Assembly: GCA_002163975.1 (NCBI GenBank)
Contig: CP019636.1
Coordinates: 2,331,001 to 2,395,000 of the forward strand
Direction: 5' to 3'
Length of the DNA stretch: 64,000 bases
DNA from: Nostocales cyanobacterium HT-58-2
Lineage (GTDB): Bacteria; Cyanobacteriota; Cyanobacteriia; Cyanobacteriales; Nostocaceae
Every line of letters begins with the position of its first letter. Position 1 is the stretch's first letter. The notes beneath the pieces are model-generated. The model was not told where the DNA came from and ran no database searches. It saw only the letters and a list, made by a program, of their open reading frames with translations. A program made the position numbers and the translations under genes. Below, in pieces: positions 39,028-52,200 of the stretch.

Positions 39028-42000
39028 TCAATAGCTAAATGTGGCTTTTTCCAAGCAAGCTTTTAACTTGTTAGCTAAGACCGATACATGAGGTTCTTGA
39101 GTTAAAGAGTTGTGACTACCAGGAACTATATGTACATCTATTTGACCAGTAACTAACTGACCCCAACCTAGTTGAGGATCAACATTAGGCGAACGCTCGT
39201 TAGTTCGGAAAACAGTAACCTGACCCTCATAGACTTGTGGTATATATTTTTTTGCAGCTTCATAATGAATCTTAGTAATGTGGAGTAAAGAGTAGGCATG
39301 AGAAAGTGAGGTTTCTTTGTATAAAGAGTTCTTTTCTGCCAGCTGATTAAACCAAGATTTGAATCGCTCACCTGGATGAATTTGCTGAAAATCATCAGGT
39401 AATAATTCTATGAAGGTATTATTGCTTAATGATATAACTTCTTGATTTAACAAAGCTAGTATATCAGCAAAATCTTCATACTCGTTTATATTGCTATTTA
39501 TTAATGGTGCAGAGGTATCTAGAATGGCTAGCATCGCAATTTTATGACCCTGCTTTTGTAACTGTTGAGCTATTTCAAAAGCAACAAGACCTCCGAAAGA
39601 CCAACCTCCTAAAAAGTATGGACCTTGGGGCTGGGCAATCAACATTTCTCTAATATAGTGAGATGCTAAAGTCTCTATTTGAGTATACGGTTTTGTCTCT
39701 GCATAAATGCCAGGTGCTTGCAGACCATAAAATGGCTGCTCTGAACCTAGATAGTATGCTAGATCAGCATATACAAAAGCACTTCCACTAGCAGAATGTA
39801 CACAGAAGAAAGGTTTTTTTGAACCAGCAGGTTGAATTGGTACTAAGGATGATTGATGTGAAGAACCTACTTCTATAAGGTTTTCAATACATTCAGCTAA
39901 ACTTGCCACAGTAGGTTTTTCAAAAAGATTACGTAAAGGTAGTTCTACTTGAAAAACTTCACGCACTCGGAAAATAATTTCGGCAGCTAATAAAGAATGA
40001 CCGCCTATTTTGAAGAAGTTATCATTAATGCCTACGCGCTTTACTCCAAGGATTTGTGAGTAAAGTCCTGCTAGCATGATTTCAGTTAGAGTGCGGGGTG
40101 CGACGTAAGTTGCTTCTATTTGTAAGTGTGCTGAATCAAGTGTAGGTAGTGCTTTACGATCTACCTTGCCATTTGGACTTAGTGGTAATGTTTTCAAGAA
40201 TACGAATGCTGAAGGCATCATGTACTCAGGTAGTTGCTGTTGTAAAAAGTGGCGCAGTTTATTGATAGATGGTGCAGATCCTTGATTAGTGACTAAATAA
40301 GCTACTAGACGCTTGTCGCTAGGAACATCCTCTCGTACAATTACTACACAATTTTGTACTTGTGGGTGTTGCCCTAGTATTGCTTCAATTTCCCCTAGTT
40401 CAATGCGGAAGCCACGAATCTTGACCTGCTGGTCAATGCGTCCGAGATATTCAATGTTGCCATCAGCTTTGTAACGACCTAAGTCCCCAGTTTTATATAG
40501 CCGTGTACCTAATTCGTGATTGAAAGGATTGGGGATAAACTTTTCTGCAGTCAATTCTGGCTGATTGAAGTAGCCTCGGGCTAGACCTATGCCACCAATG
40601 TACATCTCTCCTGTCACTCCAATTGGTACAGGCTGTAAATAAGTGTCCAACACATAGATTTGCCAATCAGGAATCGGATGACCAATTATGCTACCTGAAG
40701 TTGTCTGCAAATCAGCAGTTTCTATCGGACAATAAGTAATTTGTATAGTTGTTTCAGTAATGCCATACATATTAATTAGCTGCGGACATTGATCCCCATG
40801 ACGAGCTAACCAAGGTCTCAAGCTTTGACGTTCTAGGGCTTCGCCACCAAAAACCACCAAACGTAGATTAAGATTTTGAGTTCTATCCATAGACTCCTCA
40901 GCTTGAATAAGTTGGCAAAATGCTGAGGGAGTTTGGCTCAGAACTGTCACTTGCTGTGTGCAGAGTGACTCGTAAAATGTTGTGGGTGAACGACTTACTA
41001 AGTATGGAACGATAACTAACCGTCCACCATAAAGTAATGCACCCCATATTTCCCAAACAGAAAAATCAAAAGCATACGAGTGGAATAGTGTCCACACGTC
41101 ACTCTGATCAAAAAAGTGAAACGATGCTTGAGTTGCTTGGAAAAAACTAACAAGATTCAAATGGCTCACTACAACACCCTTTGGTTTACCAGTTGAACCG
41201 GAAGTGTAAATAACATAGACAGCATTTTCAGGTGTTGTCTCACTTGTAGGATTATTCTCACTTTCAAATGCGACTCTACTAAACTTGTCATCTAAACAAA
41301 TAATCTCAGCATTGCATTTTGGTAACCCTTCCACTAGTCGTTGCTGTGTCAATAGCACTGATACTCGGGCATGATTGAGCATGAAAGCTAAGCGATCTTG
41401 AGGATAAGCAGCGTCTAAAGGTATATAGGCTCCACCCGCTTTGAGAATCCCTAGCAATCCTACTATCATCTCTAAAGAGCGTTCTAGGCACAGACCAACT
41501 AGTACCTCCGGTCCAACTCCTAAACTTTGGAGGTGATGGGCTAGTTTATTTGCACAGGCGTTTAGTTCTCTATAGGTCAACTGTTGCTGTTCAAAGACAA
41601 CTGCGACAGTATCTGGCGTTTTTTCTACCTGAGCTTCAAACAGCCGATGAATGCACTGATGGTGTGAAAATTTTAATTGTTTATTGTTCCATTCTACCAG
41701 AAGTTGGTGCTGTTCGTGTTCACTCAACAACGACAAATTAGAAATATGTTTGTCAGGATGAACAGCAATATCTTCTAGTAATATCTGTAGATGTTCCAAC
41801 ATCCGATTGATGGTATTAACATCAAATAAATCTGTATTATATACAAATCCCCCAATCAACCCTTGCTCTGTTTCTTGTATTGATAAGGATAAATCAAATT
41901 TTGCTGTTTGAGTGTTCATTTCTATAAAATGCAACTTTAAATCTGATACTTGCCGAACTGAGGTTGGTAGATTTTCAAAAGCAAACAATACTTGGAATAG

Positions 42001-43164
42001 TGGATTGTGGCTTAAATCCCGCTCAGGTTGGAGTTCTTCTACTACCTTCTCAAACGGTAAATCTTGATGACCATACGCCTCTAAGGTTACTTCTCGTACC
42101 TGCTGCAACAGTTCTCTAAAACTTGGATTATTTGATAGGTTAGTGCGTAGCACTAAAGTATTCGCAAAGAAGCCAATTAGTCCTTCGAGTTCCTTATAGT
42201 TGCGACCAGCAATCGGCGAACCGACAATAATATCTTTCTGATTAGTATAGCGGTAAAGCAACACTTTAAATGCTGCTAGTAAAGTCATAAATAGAGTAAC
42301 GTCCTCACTACTGCTCAAAACTTTGAGTGACTTAGATAAGTGAAGAGGTAGTATAAATGATTTTGTTGTTCCTCGATAAGTTTGGACTGATGGTCGAGGT
42401 CGATCAGTAGGTAGTTGTAGCAATAAAGGAGCACTATCAAGTTGTTGTTTCCAGTAAGTTAGTTGTTTCTCAAGCACTTCACCTTGCAACCATTGGCGCT
42501 GCCAAATTGCAAAATCGGCATATTGAATTGGTAGAGGTGGTAGTGGAGAAGCACTACCATTACACAAAGCTTGGTAGAGCTTTGTTAATTCCTCAATTAG
42601 TATCCCCATAGACCAACCGTCTGAGACAATATGATGCATTGTCAAGAGCAAGATTTGTTTTTGGGAACTCACTTGTAGTAGTTTAGTCCGTAATAATGGA
42701 CCTTGAGCTAAATTGAAAGGTTGTTGTGCTTCCTCACTAGCCAACCGCACTATCTCGACTTGCTGTTGCAATTCTGGTAGTGCTTGCAAGTTAACAACTG
42801 GCAGCGATAAGGTTAGTTGGGGGGCGATTATTTGAACAGGTTGCCCTTTCACTGTTAGAAAAGTAGTTCGTAAAACCTCATGACGACGCACAAGCTCATT
42901 GAGACTTTTTTGCAGTCCAGCTATATTCACTATTCCGCTCAAATCATATGTTGTGAAAATGTTGTAAAAAGGACTATTAGGATATAACTGATCGAGAAAC
43001 CATAGCCTAGCTTGTGCAAAGGAAAGCTGGCAAAGGTCATCTTCTTTCCTCCGAGGAATTGTTTGTATCCCTGATGCTTGTATTCCTTTTTTCTTAAGTA
43101 AAAGCTTTAAAAGCTCACGTTTTTCTGGGGAGAAATTGGTTATTTGATCGCTAAAATCGGTCAT
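39028..43164 (-). CDS. Terminal NRPS C-A(Thr-like)-PCP-TE of the right line
   Basis: The 1378-residue protein has an LCL-type condensation domain (FAQARLWFLDQL; HHIVSDG at 177), an A domain (TSGSTG near 652) with pocket DFWSVGMIQK, close to the Thr codes DFWNIGMVHK and DFWSVGMIHK apart from Q at position 331, PCP Ser1057 in GGHSLLA, and a type I thioesterase with GWSFGG (Ser1189), Asp near 1217 and GSHNSL near 1351. It is the last elongation and release step of the right line, perhaps macrocyclising through the beta-hydroxyl of the starter or a side-chain hydroxyl. It lies 104 bp downstream of the four-module synthetase. The TE resembles, but is not a recent copy of, the left-line TE. Confidence 0.94.
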   Translation of the reverse strand: MTDFSDQITNFSPEKRELLKLLLKKKGIQASGIQTIPRRKEDDLCQLSFAQARLWFLDQLYPNSPFYNIFTTYDLSGIVNIAGLQKSLNELVRRHEVLRTTFLTVKGQPVQIIAPQLTLSLPVVNLQALPELQQQVEIVRLASEEAQQPFNLAQGPLLRTKLLQVSSQKQILLLTMHHIVSDGWSMGILIEELTKLYQALCNGSASPLPPLPIQYADFAIWQRQWLQGEVLEKQLTYWKQQLDSAPLLLQLPTDRPRPSVQTYRGTTKSFILPLHLSKSLKVLSSSEDVTLFMTLLAAFKVLLYRYTNQKDIIVGSPIAGRNYKELEGLIGFFANTLVLRTNLSNNPSFRELLQQVREVTLEAYGHQDLPFEKVVEELQPERDLSHNPLFQVLFAFENLPTSVRQVSDLKLHFIEMNTQTAKFDLSLSIQETEQGLIGGFVYNTDLFDVNTINRMLEHLQILLEDIAVHPDKHISNLSLLSEHEQHQLLVEWNNKQLKFSHHQCIHRLFEAQVEKTPDTVAVVFEQQQLTYRELNACANKLAHHLQSLGVGPEVLVGLCLERSLEMIVGLLGILKAGGAYIPLDAAYPQDRLAFMLNHARVSVLLTQQRLVEGLPKCNAEIICLDDKFSRVAFESENNPTSETTPENAVYVIYTSGSTGKPKGVVVSHLNLVSFFQATQASFHFFDQSDVWTLFHSYAFDFSVWEIWGALLYGGRLVIVPYLVSRSPTTFYESLCTQQVTVLSQTPSAFCQLIQAEESMDRTQNLNLRLVVFGGEALERQSLRPWLARHGDQCPQLINMYGITETTIQITYCPIETADLQTTSGSIIGHPIPDWQIYVLDTYLQPVPIGVTGEMYIGGIGLARGYFNQPELTAEKFIPNPFNHELGTRLYKTGDLGRYKADGNIEYLGRIDQQVKIRGFRIELGEIEAILGQHPQVQNCVVIVREDVPSDKRLVAYLVTNQGSAPSINKLRHFLQQQLPEYMMPSAFVFLKTLPLSPNGKVDRKALPTLDSAHLQIEATYVAPRTLTEIMLAGLYSQILGVKRVGINDNFFKIGGHSLLAAEIIFRVREVFQVELPLRNLFEKPTVASLAECIENLIEVGSSHQSSLVPIQPAGSKKPFFCVHSASGSAFVYADLAYYLGSEQPFYGLQAPGIYAETKPYTQIETLASHYIREMLIAQPQGPYFLGGWSFGGLVAFEIAQQLQKQGHKIAMLAILDTSAPLINSNINEYEDFADILALLNQEVISLSNNTFIELLPDDFQQIHPGERFKSWFNQLAEKNSLYKETSLSHAYSLLHITKIHYEAAKKYIPQVYEGQVTVFRTNERSPNVDPQLGWGQLVTGQIDVHIVPGSHNSLTQEPHVSVLANKLKACLEKATFSY

Positions 43165-43268
43165 ATTGTCTAATTAAGCTTTATCTGTGATACAAAAGTA
43201 AATCAGTTATCTACTGTTACCCTTATCCTTAATATCTTTCCTTTAACAAAACTAAATTGATTAGCAAT

Positions 43269-46200
43269 TTATTGCTCATTATTTGTTGATTCCAAAAGCA
43301 AAATTTTTACTTCGTCTTCTGACAATTGCTTTAATTCTTTGAATGCCATAGCAATTTCTTCAACAATTTCGGGGTCGCCCCAGATATGTATCATTGCATT
43401 CACTAAGGCTTCCACTGTTGGTTCTTCAAATAAAGAGCGTAGAGGTAGTTCTACCTGAAAAATTTCCCGTATACGAGAAATGACTTGGATTGCTAAAAGT
43501 GAATGCCCCCCTAGCTCAAAAAAGTTATCATGAATGCCGATTTGTTCGAGACTAAGAACCTGTTGCCAAACTTCTGCCACAACTTCCTGCGTTGCAGTTT
43601 GAGGTAGCACCAAAATTTCTTCTAGTTGAGGTCTAATAGAGTCAGGAACAGGTAAAGCCGGACGGTCAATCTTGCCATTGGGAGTCAGTGGCAGTGCCTG
43701 CACAAAGACAAAAGCAGAAGGCAACATATAATCAGGCAACAACTGTTGCAAAAACTGACGCAACTGATGAGTCGAAGGAGAGGATTGTTGCTCAGCAATC
43801 ACATAAGCCACTAAACGTTTGTCTCCTGGGACATCCTCCCGTAAGAGCACGACATTGTCCCGCACAAGTGGATGTTGCGCTAACAGAGCCTCAATTTCTC
43901 CCACCTCCACACGGAAACCCCGCAGTTTCACCTGCTGATCAATACGACCAAGAAACTCAATATTACCTTGGCTTGAATAGCGTGCCAGATCACCTGTTCT
44001 GTACAACCTTGCCCCTACTTGTGCACTCCAAGGGTTGGGAAGGAATTTTTCTGCTGTTAAATCCGGACGGTTAAAGTAGCCTCTGGTTAAGCCATCACCA
44101 CCAATATACAGTTCTCCAGGAACACCAATTGGAAGTAGTTGCAGATGCTGGTCTAAAATGTATACCTGAGTGTTGGCAAGCGGACGACCAAGTGGTAGCT
44201 GCACTAACTGTTGCTGCAAGCCAGGAGTCAGTTTGTACACTAACGAAGTAATTGTCGTCTCCGTCAAACCGTAGACATGAACCAGTGGAATATTAAACTC
44301 CTGCCAACTAGCAACTCTTTCCGGCAAGACTTGTTCTCCACCCATGAGCACAAAACGCAGGCAATCCGGAGGTCGTTTTTGAGTGGCACATAGCTGATAA
44401 ACCCACTCATGCCAGTAAGCTGTAGTCATTTCTAATGTTGTCAACTGATGAGTCTGTATCAGTTGCTCAAGGTCTGCAATTGTACCCAGCCACCGTTGCT
44501 CTGGGAGGACAACAGTCGCACCGCTCAACCAAACAGGCAGCAGTTCTTCTAAAGTGACATCAAAACTCAGCGATGCCAGTTGTGGCATTCGGTCGCTAGC
44601 TTGTATTCCCAATGCTTGGATGATGGCAAAGGTGTAGTTGACCAAACTACGATGTTCTACCAGCACACCTTTGGGATTGCCTGTTGAACCTGATGTGTAA
44701 ATGACATAAGCTAAGTTGTCTGCTGTGACATCAGTATTGAGATTATCTCGATTGTACAAGCTGAAATTGTGCCAGTCAGTATCCAAGCAAATGAATTGTG
44801 CTGAGTGTTGTGGTAGCCTATCAACTAAGTGTTGCTGTGTCAGCAAGACAAGCACTTGAGCATCTGCCAGCATAAAAGCTAAGCGTTCTGGTGGATAAGC
44901 TGAGTCTAGGGGAATGTATGCTGCACCTGCCTTGAGAATGGCTAGCATTGCTACAACCATTTCAAAAGAAGTGTCTATACACAGTCCTACTCTGTGATCT
45001 GGTTTGACTCCCAGAGAATGCAAGTAATGTGCCAATTGATTTGCACGACTATTAAGTTGTGAGTATGTCAGGCACTGGTCTTTGTGCACCACAGCCACAG
45101 CATCAGGGGTTTGAGCCACTTGCGCTTCAAACAACTGATGAATGCACACTTGGTCTGGATAATCTATTACAGGGTGATTCCACTCCGCCAGCAACTGATG
45201 GTGCTCAGCTTCGGTCAAGAGGGGTAAGTCTGCAAGGCTTTGCTCAGGAGCCGCAACAATCCTTTCTAGCAAGTTCTGGAAATGCCCCAACATCTGGGTA
45301 ATGGTGGCAGAGTCAAACAAGTCTATATTGTACTCAATATTGCCGTACAGACCCTCTGGTGTCTCTGCTAAGTCAACCGTCAAATCAAACTTTGCTGTTT
45401 GGTTATTTACTTCCAAAGTGCTTAACGTTAAGTTAGAAGTTTCTAACTGCTGTATTGGAGCATTCTGAAGGCTAAACATCACCTGAAAAAGCGGAGTATA
45501 GCTTAAGTTCCTTTCAGGCTGGAGTTCTTCTACTAGCTTCTCAAATGGCAAATCTTGGTGAACATACGCCCCTAAGGTCACCTCCCGCACTCGCCGTAGC
45601 AGTTCCCTAAAACTTGGGTTACCTGATAAGTTAGTACGCAGAACTAAAGTGTTAACAAAAAAACCGATAAGTTCTTCAATTTCTCTCCGATTGCGACCAG
45701 CAATCGGGGATCCGACAACAATGTCTTCCTGACCAGTGTAACGATAAAGTAATACTTTGAATGCTGTTAACATGGTCATAAACAGTGTGACGTTCTCTTT
45801 TCGGCTTAGAGCCTTGAGGGCTTCTGATAACCGAGGAGATAGGGCAAGTGTTTTGCGCGCGCCACGGTAGGTTTGTACGAGTGGTCGAGGTCGGTTACTG
45901 GGCAGTTGTAATATCGGAGGTATTTTATCTAGTTGCTGTTTCCAGTAAGACAACTGGGATTCTAGGACTTCACCCTCTAGCCATTGGCGTTGCCAAGCAG
46001 CAAAATCGGCGTATTGGATCGGTAGTGGTGGCAGTGGAGAAGCGCTTCCATCACAAAAAGCTTGGTACAGTATTGCTAGTTCTCGAACAAGTATCCCCAT
46101 AGACCAACCATCTGAGACGATATGGTGCATTGTTAAGAGGAAAACGTGTTCTTCAGAATTTAGCTTGAGCAGTTTGGCACGTAGCAATGAGCCTTGAGCC

Positions 46201-49200
46201 AAATCAAAGGGCTGTTGTGCTTCCTGAGTTGCCAGCCGCAACACTTCAGCTTGTTGTTGTACCTTTGGTAGTAGTTGCAGGTTTAAGATTGGTAACGACA
46301 AGGTCAGTTGTGGTGCGATCGCCTGTACGGGTTGTCCTTTGACAGTTAAAAAGTTAGTACGTAAAACTTCATGACGGTGTACAAGTTCATTGAAACTTTG
46401 TTCCAATGCCGCGACGTTGAGTGTCCCTTTCAGGCGTAACGCAGTGTGGATATTATAGAAGGAATTGCTAGGTTCTAACTGGTCGAGAAACCATAACCGT
46501 TGCTGAGCAAAAGATAGAGATAAGTTTTTTTCTCGTGAGATATTTAGTATAGGCGGCGCTTGTAAACCTAAATCTGTCCGTTGCTCTGTCTCAATACTCT
46601 CAGCTAGTTCAGCTAAAGTAGGGTGTTCGAATAAGCGGCGTAAGGGTAGTTCTACATGAAAGGTGTCACGTATACGTGACATAACCTGAGTAGCTAACAA
46701 AGAGTGCCCACCTAATTCAAAGAAATTTTGAGAGACACTCACTCGTTCCAGTTTAAGAACTTCAGCCCAAATGTCTGCTAGCATATCCTCCAGTGGTGTT
46801 TTAGGGGCAACAAAGGTTTCACTAACTCCCAAATCTTGGCTAGCTTGGTCTGGTTTTGGCAGAGAGCGGCGATCCACTTTTCCACTAGGGGTCAAGGGCA
46901 AAGCATCTAACTGCACAAAAGTTGATGGCACCATGTAGTCAGGTAATTTCGCTTGCAGGAAGTGACGCAAATCAGCAGTCGCCACTGTATGCTCCTGATT
47001 AAGAACAACATAGGCTACTAAACTCTTGTAACCAGAATTATCCTCGCAAGCTGTAATGACGCTTTCCTTGACAGTAAGGTGTTGACTCAGGGCTGCCTCC
47101 ACTTCTCCCAACTCAATACGGAAGCCTCGGAGCTTGACCTGAAAGTCCTTTCTGCCCATAAATTCAATGCTGCCATCTGGCATTAGACGACCCATATCTC
47201 CCGTGCGGTAAATTCGTTTATTTCCGCCTTTTGGATCGGGTAAGAATACTGCACGTGTTATCTTCGGTTTTTGCCAATAGCCTAGCGCAACATAAGCACT
47301 CTTTATGGCAATTTCACCGTAGACTTCTGTCTCTTCGCCTGACTCATTTAGCAGTAAAATTTCAGTTTCTTCAACCGGATAGCCGACAGGAACAGCATTT
47401 TTAGTAATCTCTGTCTGTTTATTGATAAAATACTGTAAACTAACTGTTGATTCTGTAGGTCCTAAACCATTAACAAAAATACATTCTGGAGAGAAATACT
47501 TTTTATATAGGTCAACATCTTTCTTGTAAACCTCTTCTCCTCCTAGGACAAGTAAACGGATCTCAGAAAACTGCTCTGTTCCATTTAAAGTATTGAGAAA
47601 GTGTCTATAAACAGTCGGTGTAGAGTGATAAATTGTAATTTCTTGTTGAATTAACCATTGGGATAAATTCAATAAACCTTCCTCTTTTACATCAAATAGA
47701 TATAGAGTTGCACCATTCAACAAGGAACCAAAGATATCCATCACTGCAGCATCAAAACTGTAAGATGAGAGCAGCGTCAGCTTATCATTTGCAGAGATAT
47801 GAAGGTTATTAGTATAGCATTGAATAAAATGCAGAACATTACGATGGTTCTGCATAACTCCTTTTGGTTGTCCCGTAGACCCAGAAGTATAAAGTATATA
47901 GGCTATGGCATCTAACGATTTTGGAAGTTTAATATCATTAAAGAAATCAACTAGATCTATATCGTCAAGATTTATGATTACGAATGTATCTTGACTCAAT
48001 TCTTGAGCATAAGCAAGATTCTTATTATTAGTCAAAATAGCACTTACTTGTGAATCTTGCAGGATGTAATTTAGCCTTTGTAAGGGATAATTAGGGTCTA
48101 GCGGAACATAAGTTTTGCCAGCTTTTAGCACACCTAGTAAAGCAGCAATCATTGGTGCATCATGTTCAAACAACAGGGCTATTCTTTCTTCTGCAATGCC
48201 ATATTGTCTCAAGATAATTTGAGCAATACTATTTGCTACCTGATTTAATTGGCTATATGTCCACTCAAAATGTTTGCTCTTAACTGCTAAGTTCTGTGGA
48301 TAAAGTTTTACCTGTTGTTCAAAACGGGTCGTGATAGATTGCTCAATTTCTTCTTTTTGAAATTCTGTAAATGATTTAACTGGATGAATAGAGTTACGAC
48401 ATACAGACAGGTAGTGACGTTCTGTCTCAGTTAAGAGTGATAAAGTAGAGATTTGCTTTTCTGGATGACTAACAATATTTTCCAATAAAGTTTGGAAATG
48501 CTTTAATAGTCTACTGATAGTTGTATCGTTAAATAAGTCAGTATTATAGTTAACTATACCAAGGAGTCCTTGATTGGTTTCTATCCAATGAAAATTTAAA
48601 TCAAGCTTTACTGTCCTCGTATTAATGTCTACTGGGGTTAATTTCAAATTCGAAAGTTCCAAATCTGATATGGGAGCATTCTGTAAGACAAACATGATCT
48701 GGAACAGAGGAGTGTAACTGAGATTACGCTCTGGCTGAATTTCCTCCACTAATTTCTCGAAAGGTAGGTCCTGGTGGGTATATGCCTCTAGAGCTACTTC
48801 TCGTACCCGCGTTAGTAATTCTTGAAAACTGGGATTACCAGATACATCGACACGTAAAACTAAGGTATTTAGGAAGAAACCGATTAACGCCTCAATTTCA
48901 GCATGGTTGCGGCCCGCAATTGGTGAACCAAGAACAATATCATTCTGACCAGTGTAGCGATAAAGTAATACATTAAATGCCGCTAGTAGGGTCATGAAAA
49001 GGGTAGCATTCTCTCGTTGACTCAACTCATGAAGCGCCTGAGATAGATCTAGCGATAGTAGTAAAGACTGTGTTGCTCCCCGATAAGTTTGAATTGCAGG
49101 ACGTGGGCGATCGCTCGGTAACTCTAACACAGGAGGAGCACCTGTCAACTTTTGCTTCCAGTAGTTCAGTTGAGTTTCCAACACTTCACCCTGTAACCAC

Positions 49201-52200
49201 TGTCGCTGCCAAACTGCAAAGTCAGCATATTGAATGGGGAGTTCTGGTAAAGGGGAAGTTTTTCCTTCAGTGAAAGTAGAATATAGAGTTGTTAACTCAC
49301 GAACAAGTACTCCAGTTGACCAAGCATCAGAGATAATGTGGTGCATTGTGAGCAGCAGGATATGTGCCTTTTGACTAAGATGCAACACCATCACTCGTAG
49401 TAAAGGACCATTGTTTAAATCAAAGGGCTGCTGAGCTTGGTTTGTTGCTAGATGTTGCACTTGGACTGATTGCTGCTCTTGGCTAAGTTGTCCTAAGTCT
49501 ATGAGCGAGAAAAGAAAAGTTGGCTCAGGTGCAATGACTTGGACAGGATGACCATCTGCTACTGAAAAGGTTGTCCGTAGGACTTCGTGACGTCGTACAA
49601 TTTCCTGCAAAGCCATTTTGAGTGCGGCGACGTCTAGTAGACCATCCAAGCGTACAGCAGCAGGAATGTTGTAACTAACACTGTCTGTTTCCAGTTGGTA
49701 TAAAAACCAGAGTCGTTGTTGGGCAAATGATAAGGGTAAGTTTGCATCCCGAGGAACAGGTTTAATGGGAGGTAGTGGCTGGTTTTGGTGTTCTCCACAA
49801 GTCGCGTCAATATGTTCGCTTAGTCTTGCCACTGTAGAATGTTCAAATAAACTACGCAGAGGTAGCTCTGCTAATAAAGATTTACGCACTTGCGAGACAA
49901 CTTGTGTAGCGAGCAGAGAATGACCACCTAAGTCAAAAAAGTTATCGTGAATCCCTACTTGTTTCACCCCTAAAACTTTAGCCCAAATTGCAGCCACGAC
50001 TTCTTCAGTGGGTGTGCGTGGACCAACAAAACCAACATCTAAATCACTTCCAGAGTGTTCTGGTGCTGGTAGAGCACGATAATTTATTTTGCCGTTGGAG
50101 GTTAAGGGCAAGGCGTTCAAGAAGATAAAGGCAGAAGGCACCATGAACTCAGGTAACTTCTGTGCAAGGAAGTGACGCAGTTCAATTGTAGTAGGAGTAT
50201 GCTCTTGATTTGAGACAATGTAAGCAACTAAGCGCTTTTGTCCGGGTTGGTCTTGCCGTGCCATCACCACTGCTTGCTGTACCTGCGGATTTTGAACTAA
50301 AGCTGCCTCAATTTCCCCCAGTTCAATGCGGAAGCCACGAATCTTGACTTGTTGGTCAAGACGAGTGAGAAACTCAATATTACCATCTGCAGAGTAACGT
50401 GCTTGGTCTCCAGTTTTGTACAATCTTGCCCCGTCTTCTTGACTAAAAGGGTTGGGAATAAATTTCTCTGCAGTTAACTCAGGATTGTTCAGGTAACCTC
50501 TAGCTAAAGGGACACCGCCAATGTACAACTCACCCGATACACCGATAGGAACTAGTTGAAGATGACTATCCAAAATGTAAATTTGTGTGTTGGCGATCGG
50601 GCGACCTATTGGAACTGACCCTACCTTAGAGGAATTAGCTGGCACTTGATAGACGCAACATCCAACCACAGTCTCTGTTGGACCGTATTCATTAACTAAA
50701 GTGGTATTAGGACTAAATTCTTGCCAGAAACTAAGATTTGCAGCTAAAAGGTTTTCGCCACCAATAATTAAAGCTCTAGTACTGTTGAGTATTTCTTGAG
50801 GAGATAATTGTAAGTTGAGTAATTGCAGATGCGCTGGTGTTATTTTGACCAAGCTAAAGTTTTGTCCTTTTCGTAAAGCAGCGCATAAGTTCTCACCGTT
50901 AACATCTTCAGGAAGAAGTTGCACTTGGCGTCCTACTAACAGAGGTGTAAACAACCCTGTGATTGTTAGATCAAAGCAAATTGAAGAGTGAACAGGCGTT
51001 CCCTGTCCAACTTCGACTGAATATCCTTGTAGACACCAAGTTAGGTAATTTATAAGACCACGGTGATTAATTAAAGTGCCTTTGGGATTACCTGTTGAGC
51101 CAGAGGTGTAGATGACATAAGCTAAGTTCTCAGGTATTGCTCTATTAATAGGATTGTTCTGAGTTGCCTGAGCAATTACTGCCCAGTCTGTATCTAAACA
51201 AACTAAGTGTGTCCAATAAGTTGGTAGTTCCTCGACTAGATGCTGTTGGGTTAACAGTACTGGTACTTGTGAATCTTCCAACATAAAGGCTAAACGTTCC
51301 AATGGGTATCTTGCATCTAACGGTACATAAGCTCCACCAGCTTTAAGAATACCTAACAATCCTATTACCATCTCTAAAGAGCGCTCTACACATATACCCA
51401 CCAGCACCTCTGGTCCTACTCCTAAGCTTTGTAAGTAATGAGCCAGCTGATTAGCACGAATGTTTAACTCTTGGTATGTTAGCTGCTGGTCTTCAAAAAC
51501 TATTGCTACTGCATTAGGGGTTCGTTCTACCTGAGCTTCAAATAACTGATGGATGCACCTATCTTGAGGATACTCAGCCTGAGTATCATTCCACTCGATA
51601 AGCAATTGATGTTGTTCAGCCTTGCTCAGAAGGCAAAAATCCGACAAACGTTTCGTAGGGTGGGCAATGATGTCTTCTAGCAGCGTCCGCAAATGCTCTA
51701 GTAGCCGAGTGATGGTCGTGTCATCAAACAGATCTGTATTGTACTCTAGTACTCCTTCTATCCCCTGCTCTGTCTCTTGGAGTGATAAAGTCAAATCAAA
51801 CTTTGCTGTGTTGACGTTGACTTCCACTGGACTCAGAGCCAGTCCTGGTAGTTCTAATGCTTGCACAGGGGTATTCTGGAGAACAAATTTTACCTGGAAG
51901 AGCGGTGAATAACTTAAATGACGTTCTGGGTTAAAAACCTCTACAAGTTTCTCAAATGCCAAGTTTTGGTGAGCATAAGCTTCCAAAGCAACTTTACGTA
52001 CTTGTATAAGTAAATCTTGGAAAGTTGGGTTACCTGAGAGATCCGTACGTAATACTAGCTGATTAACAAAGAACCCAATAAGTCCCTCAATTTCGTTAAG
52101 ATTACGATTGGCTATATCAGTACCCACTAAGATATCATTCTGACCAGTGTAGCGATAAAGTAATACATTAAATGCCGCTAGTAGGGTCATGAAAAGGGTA

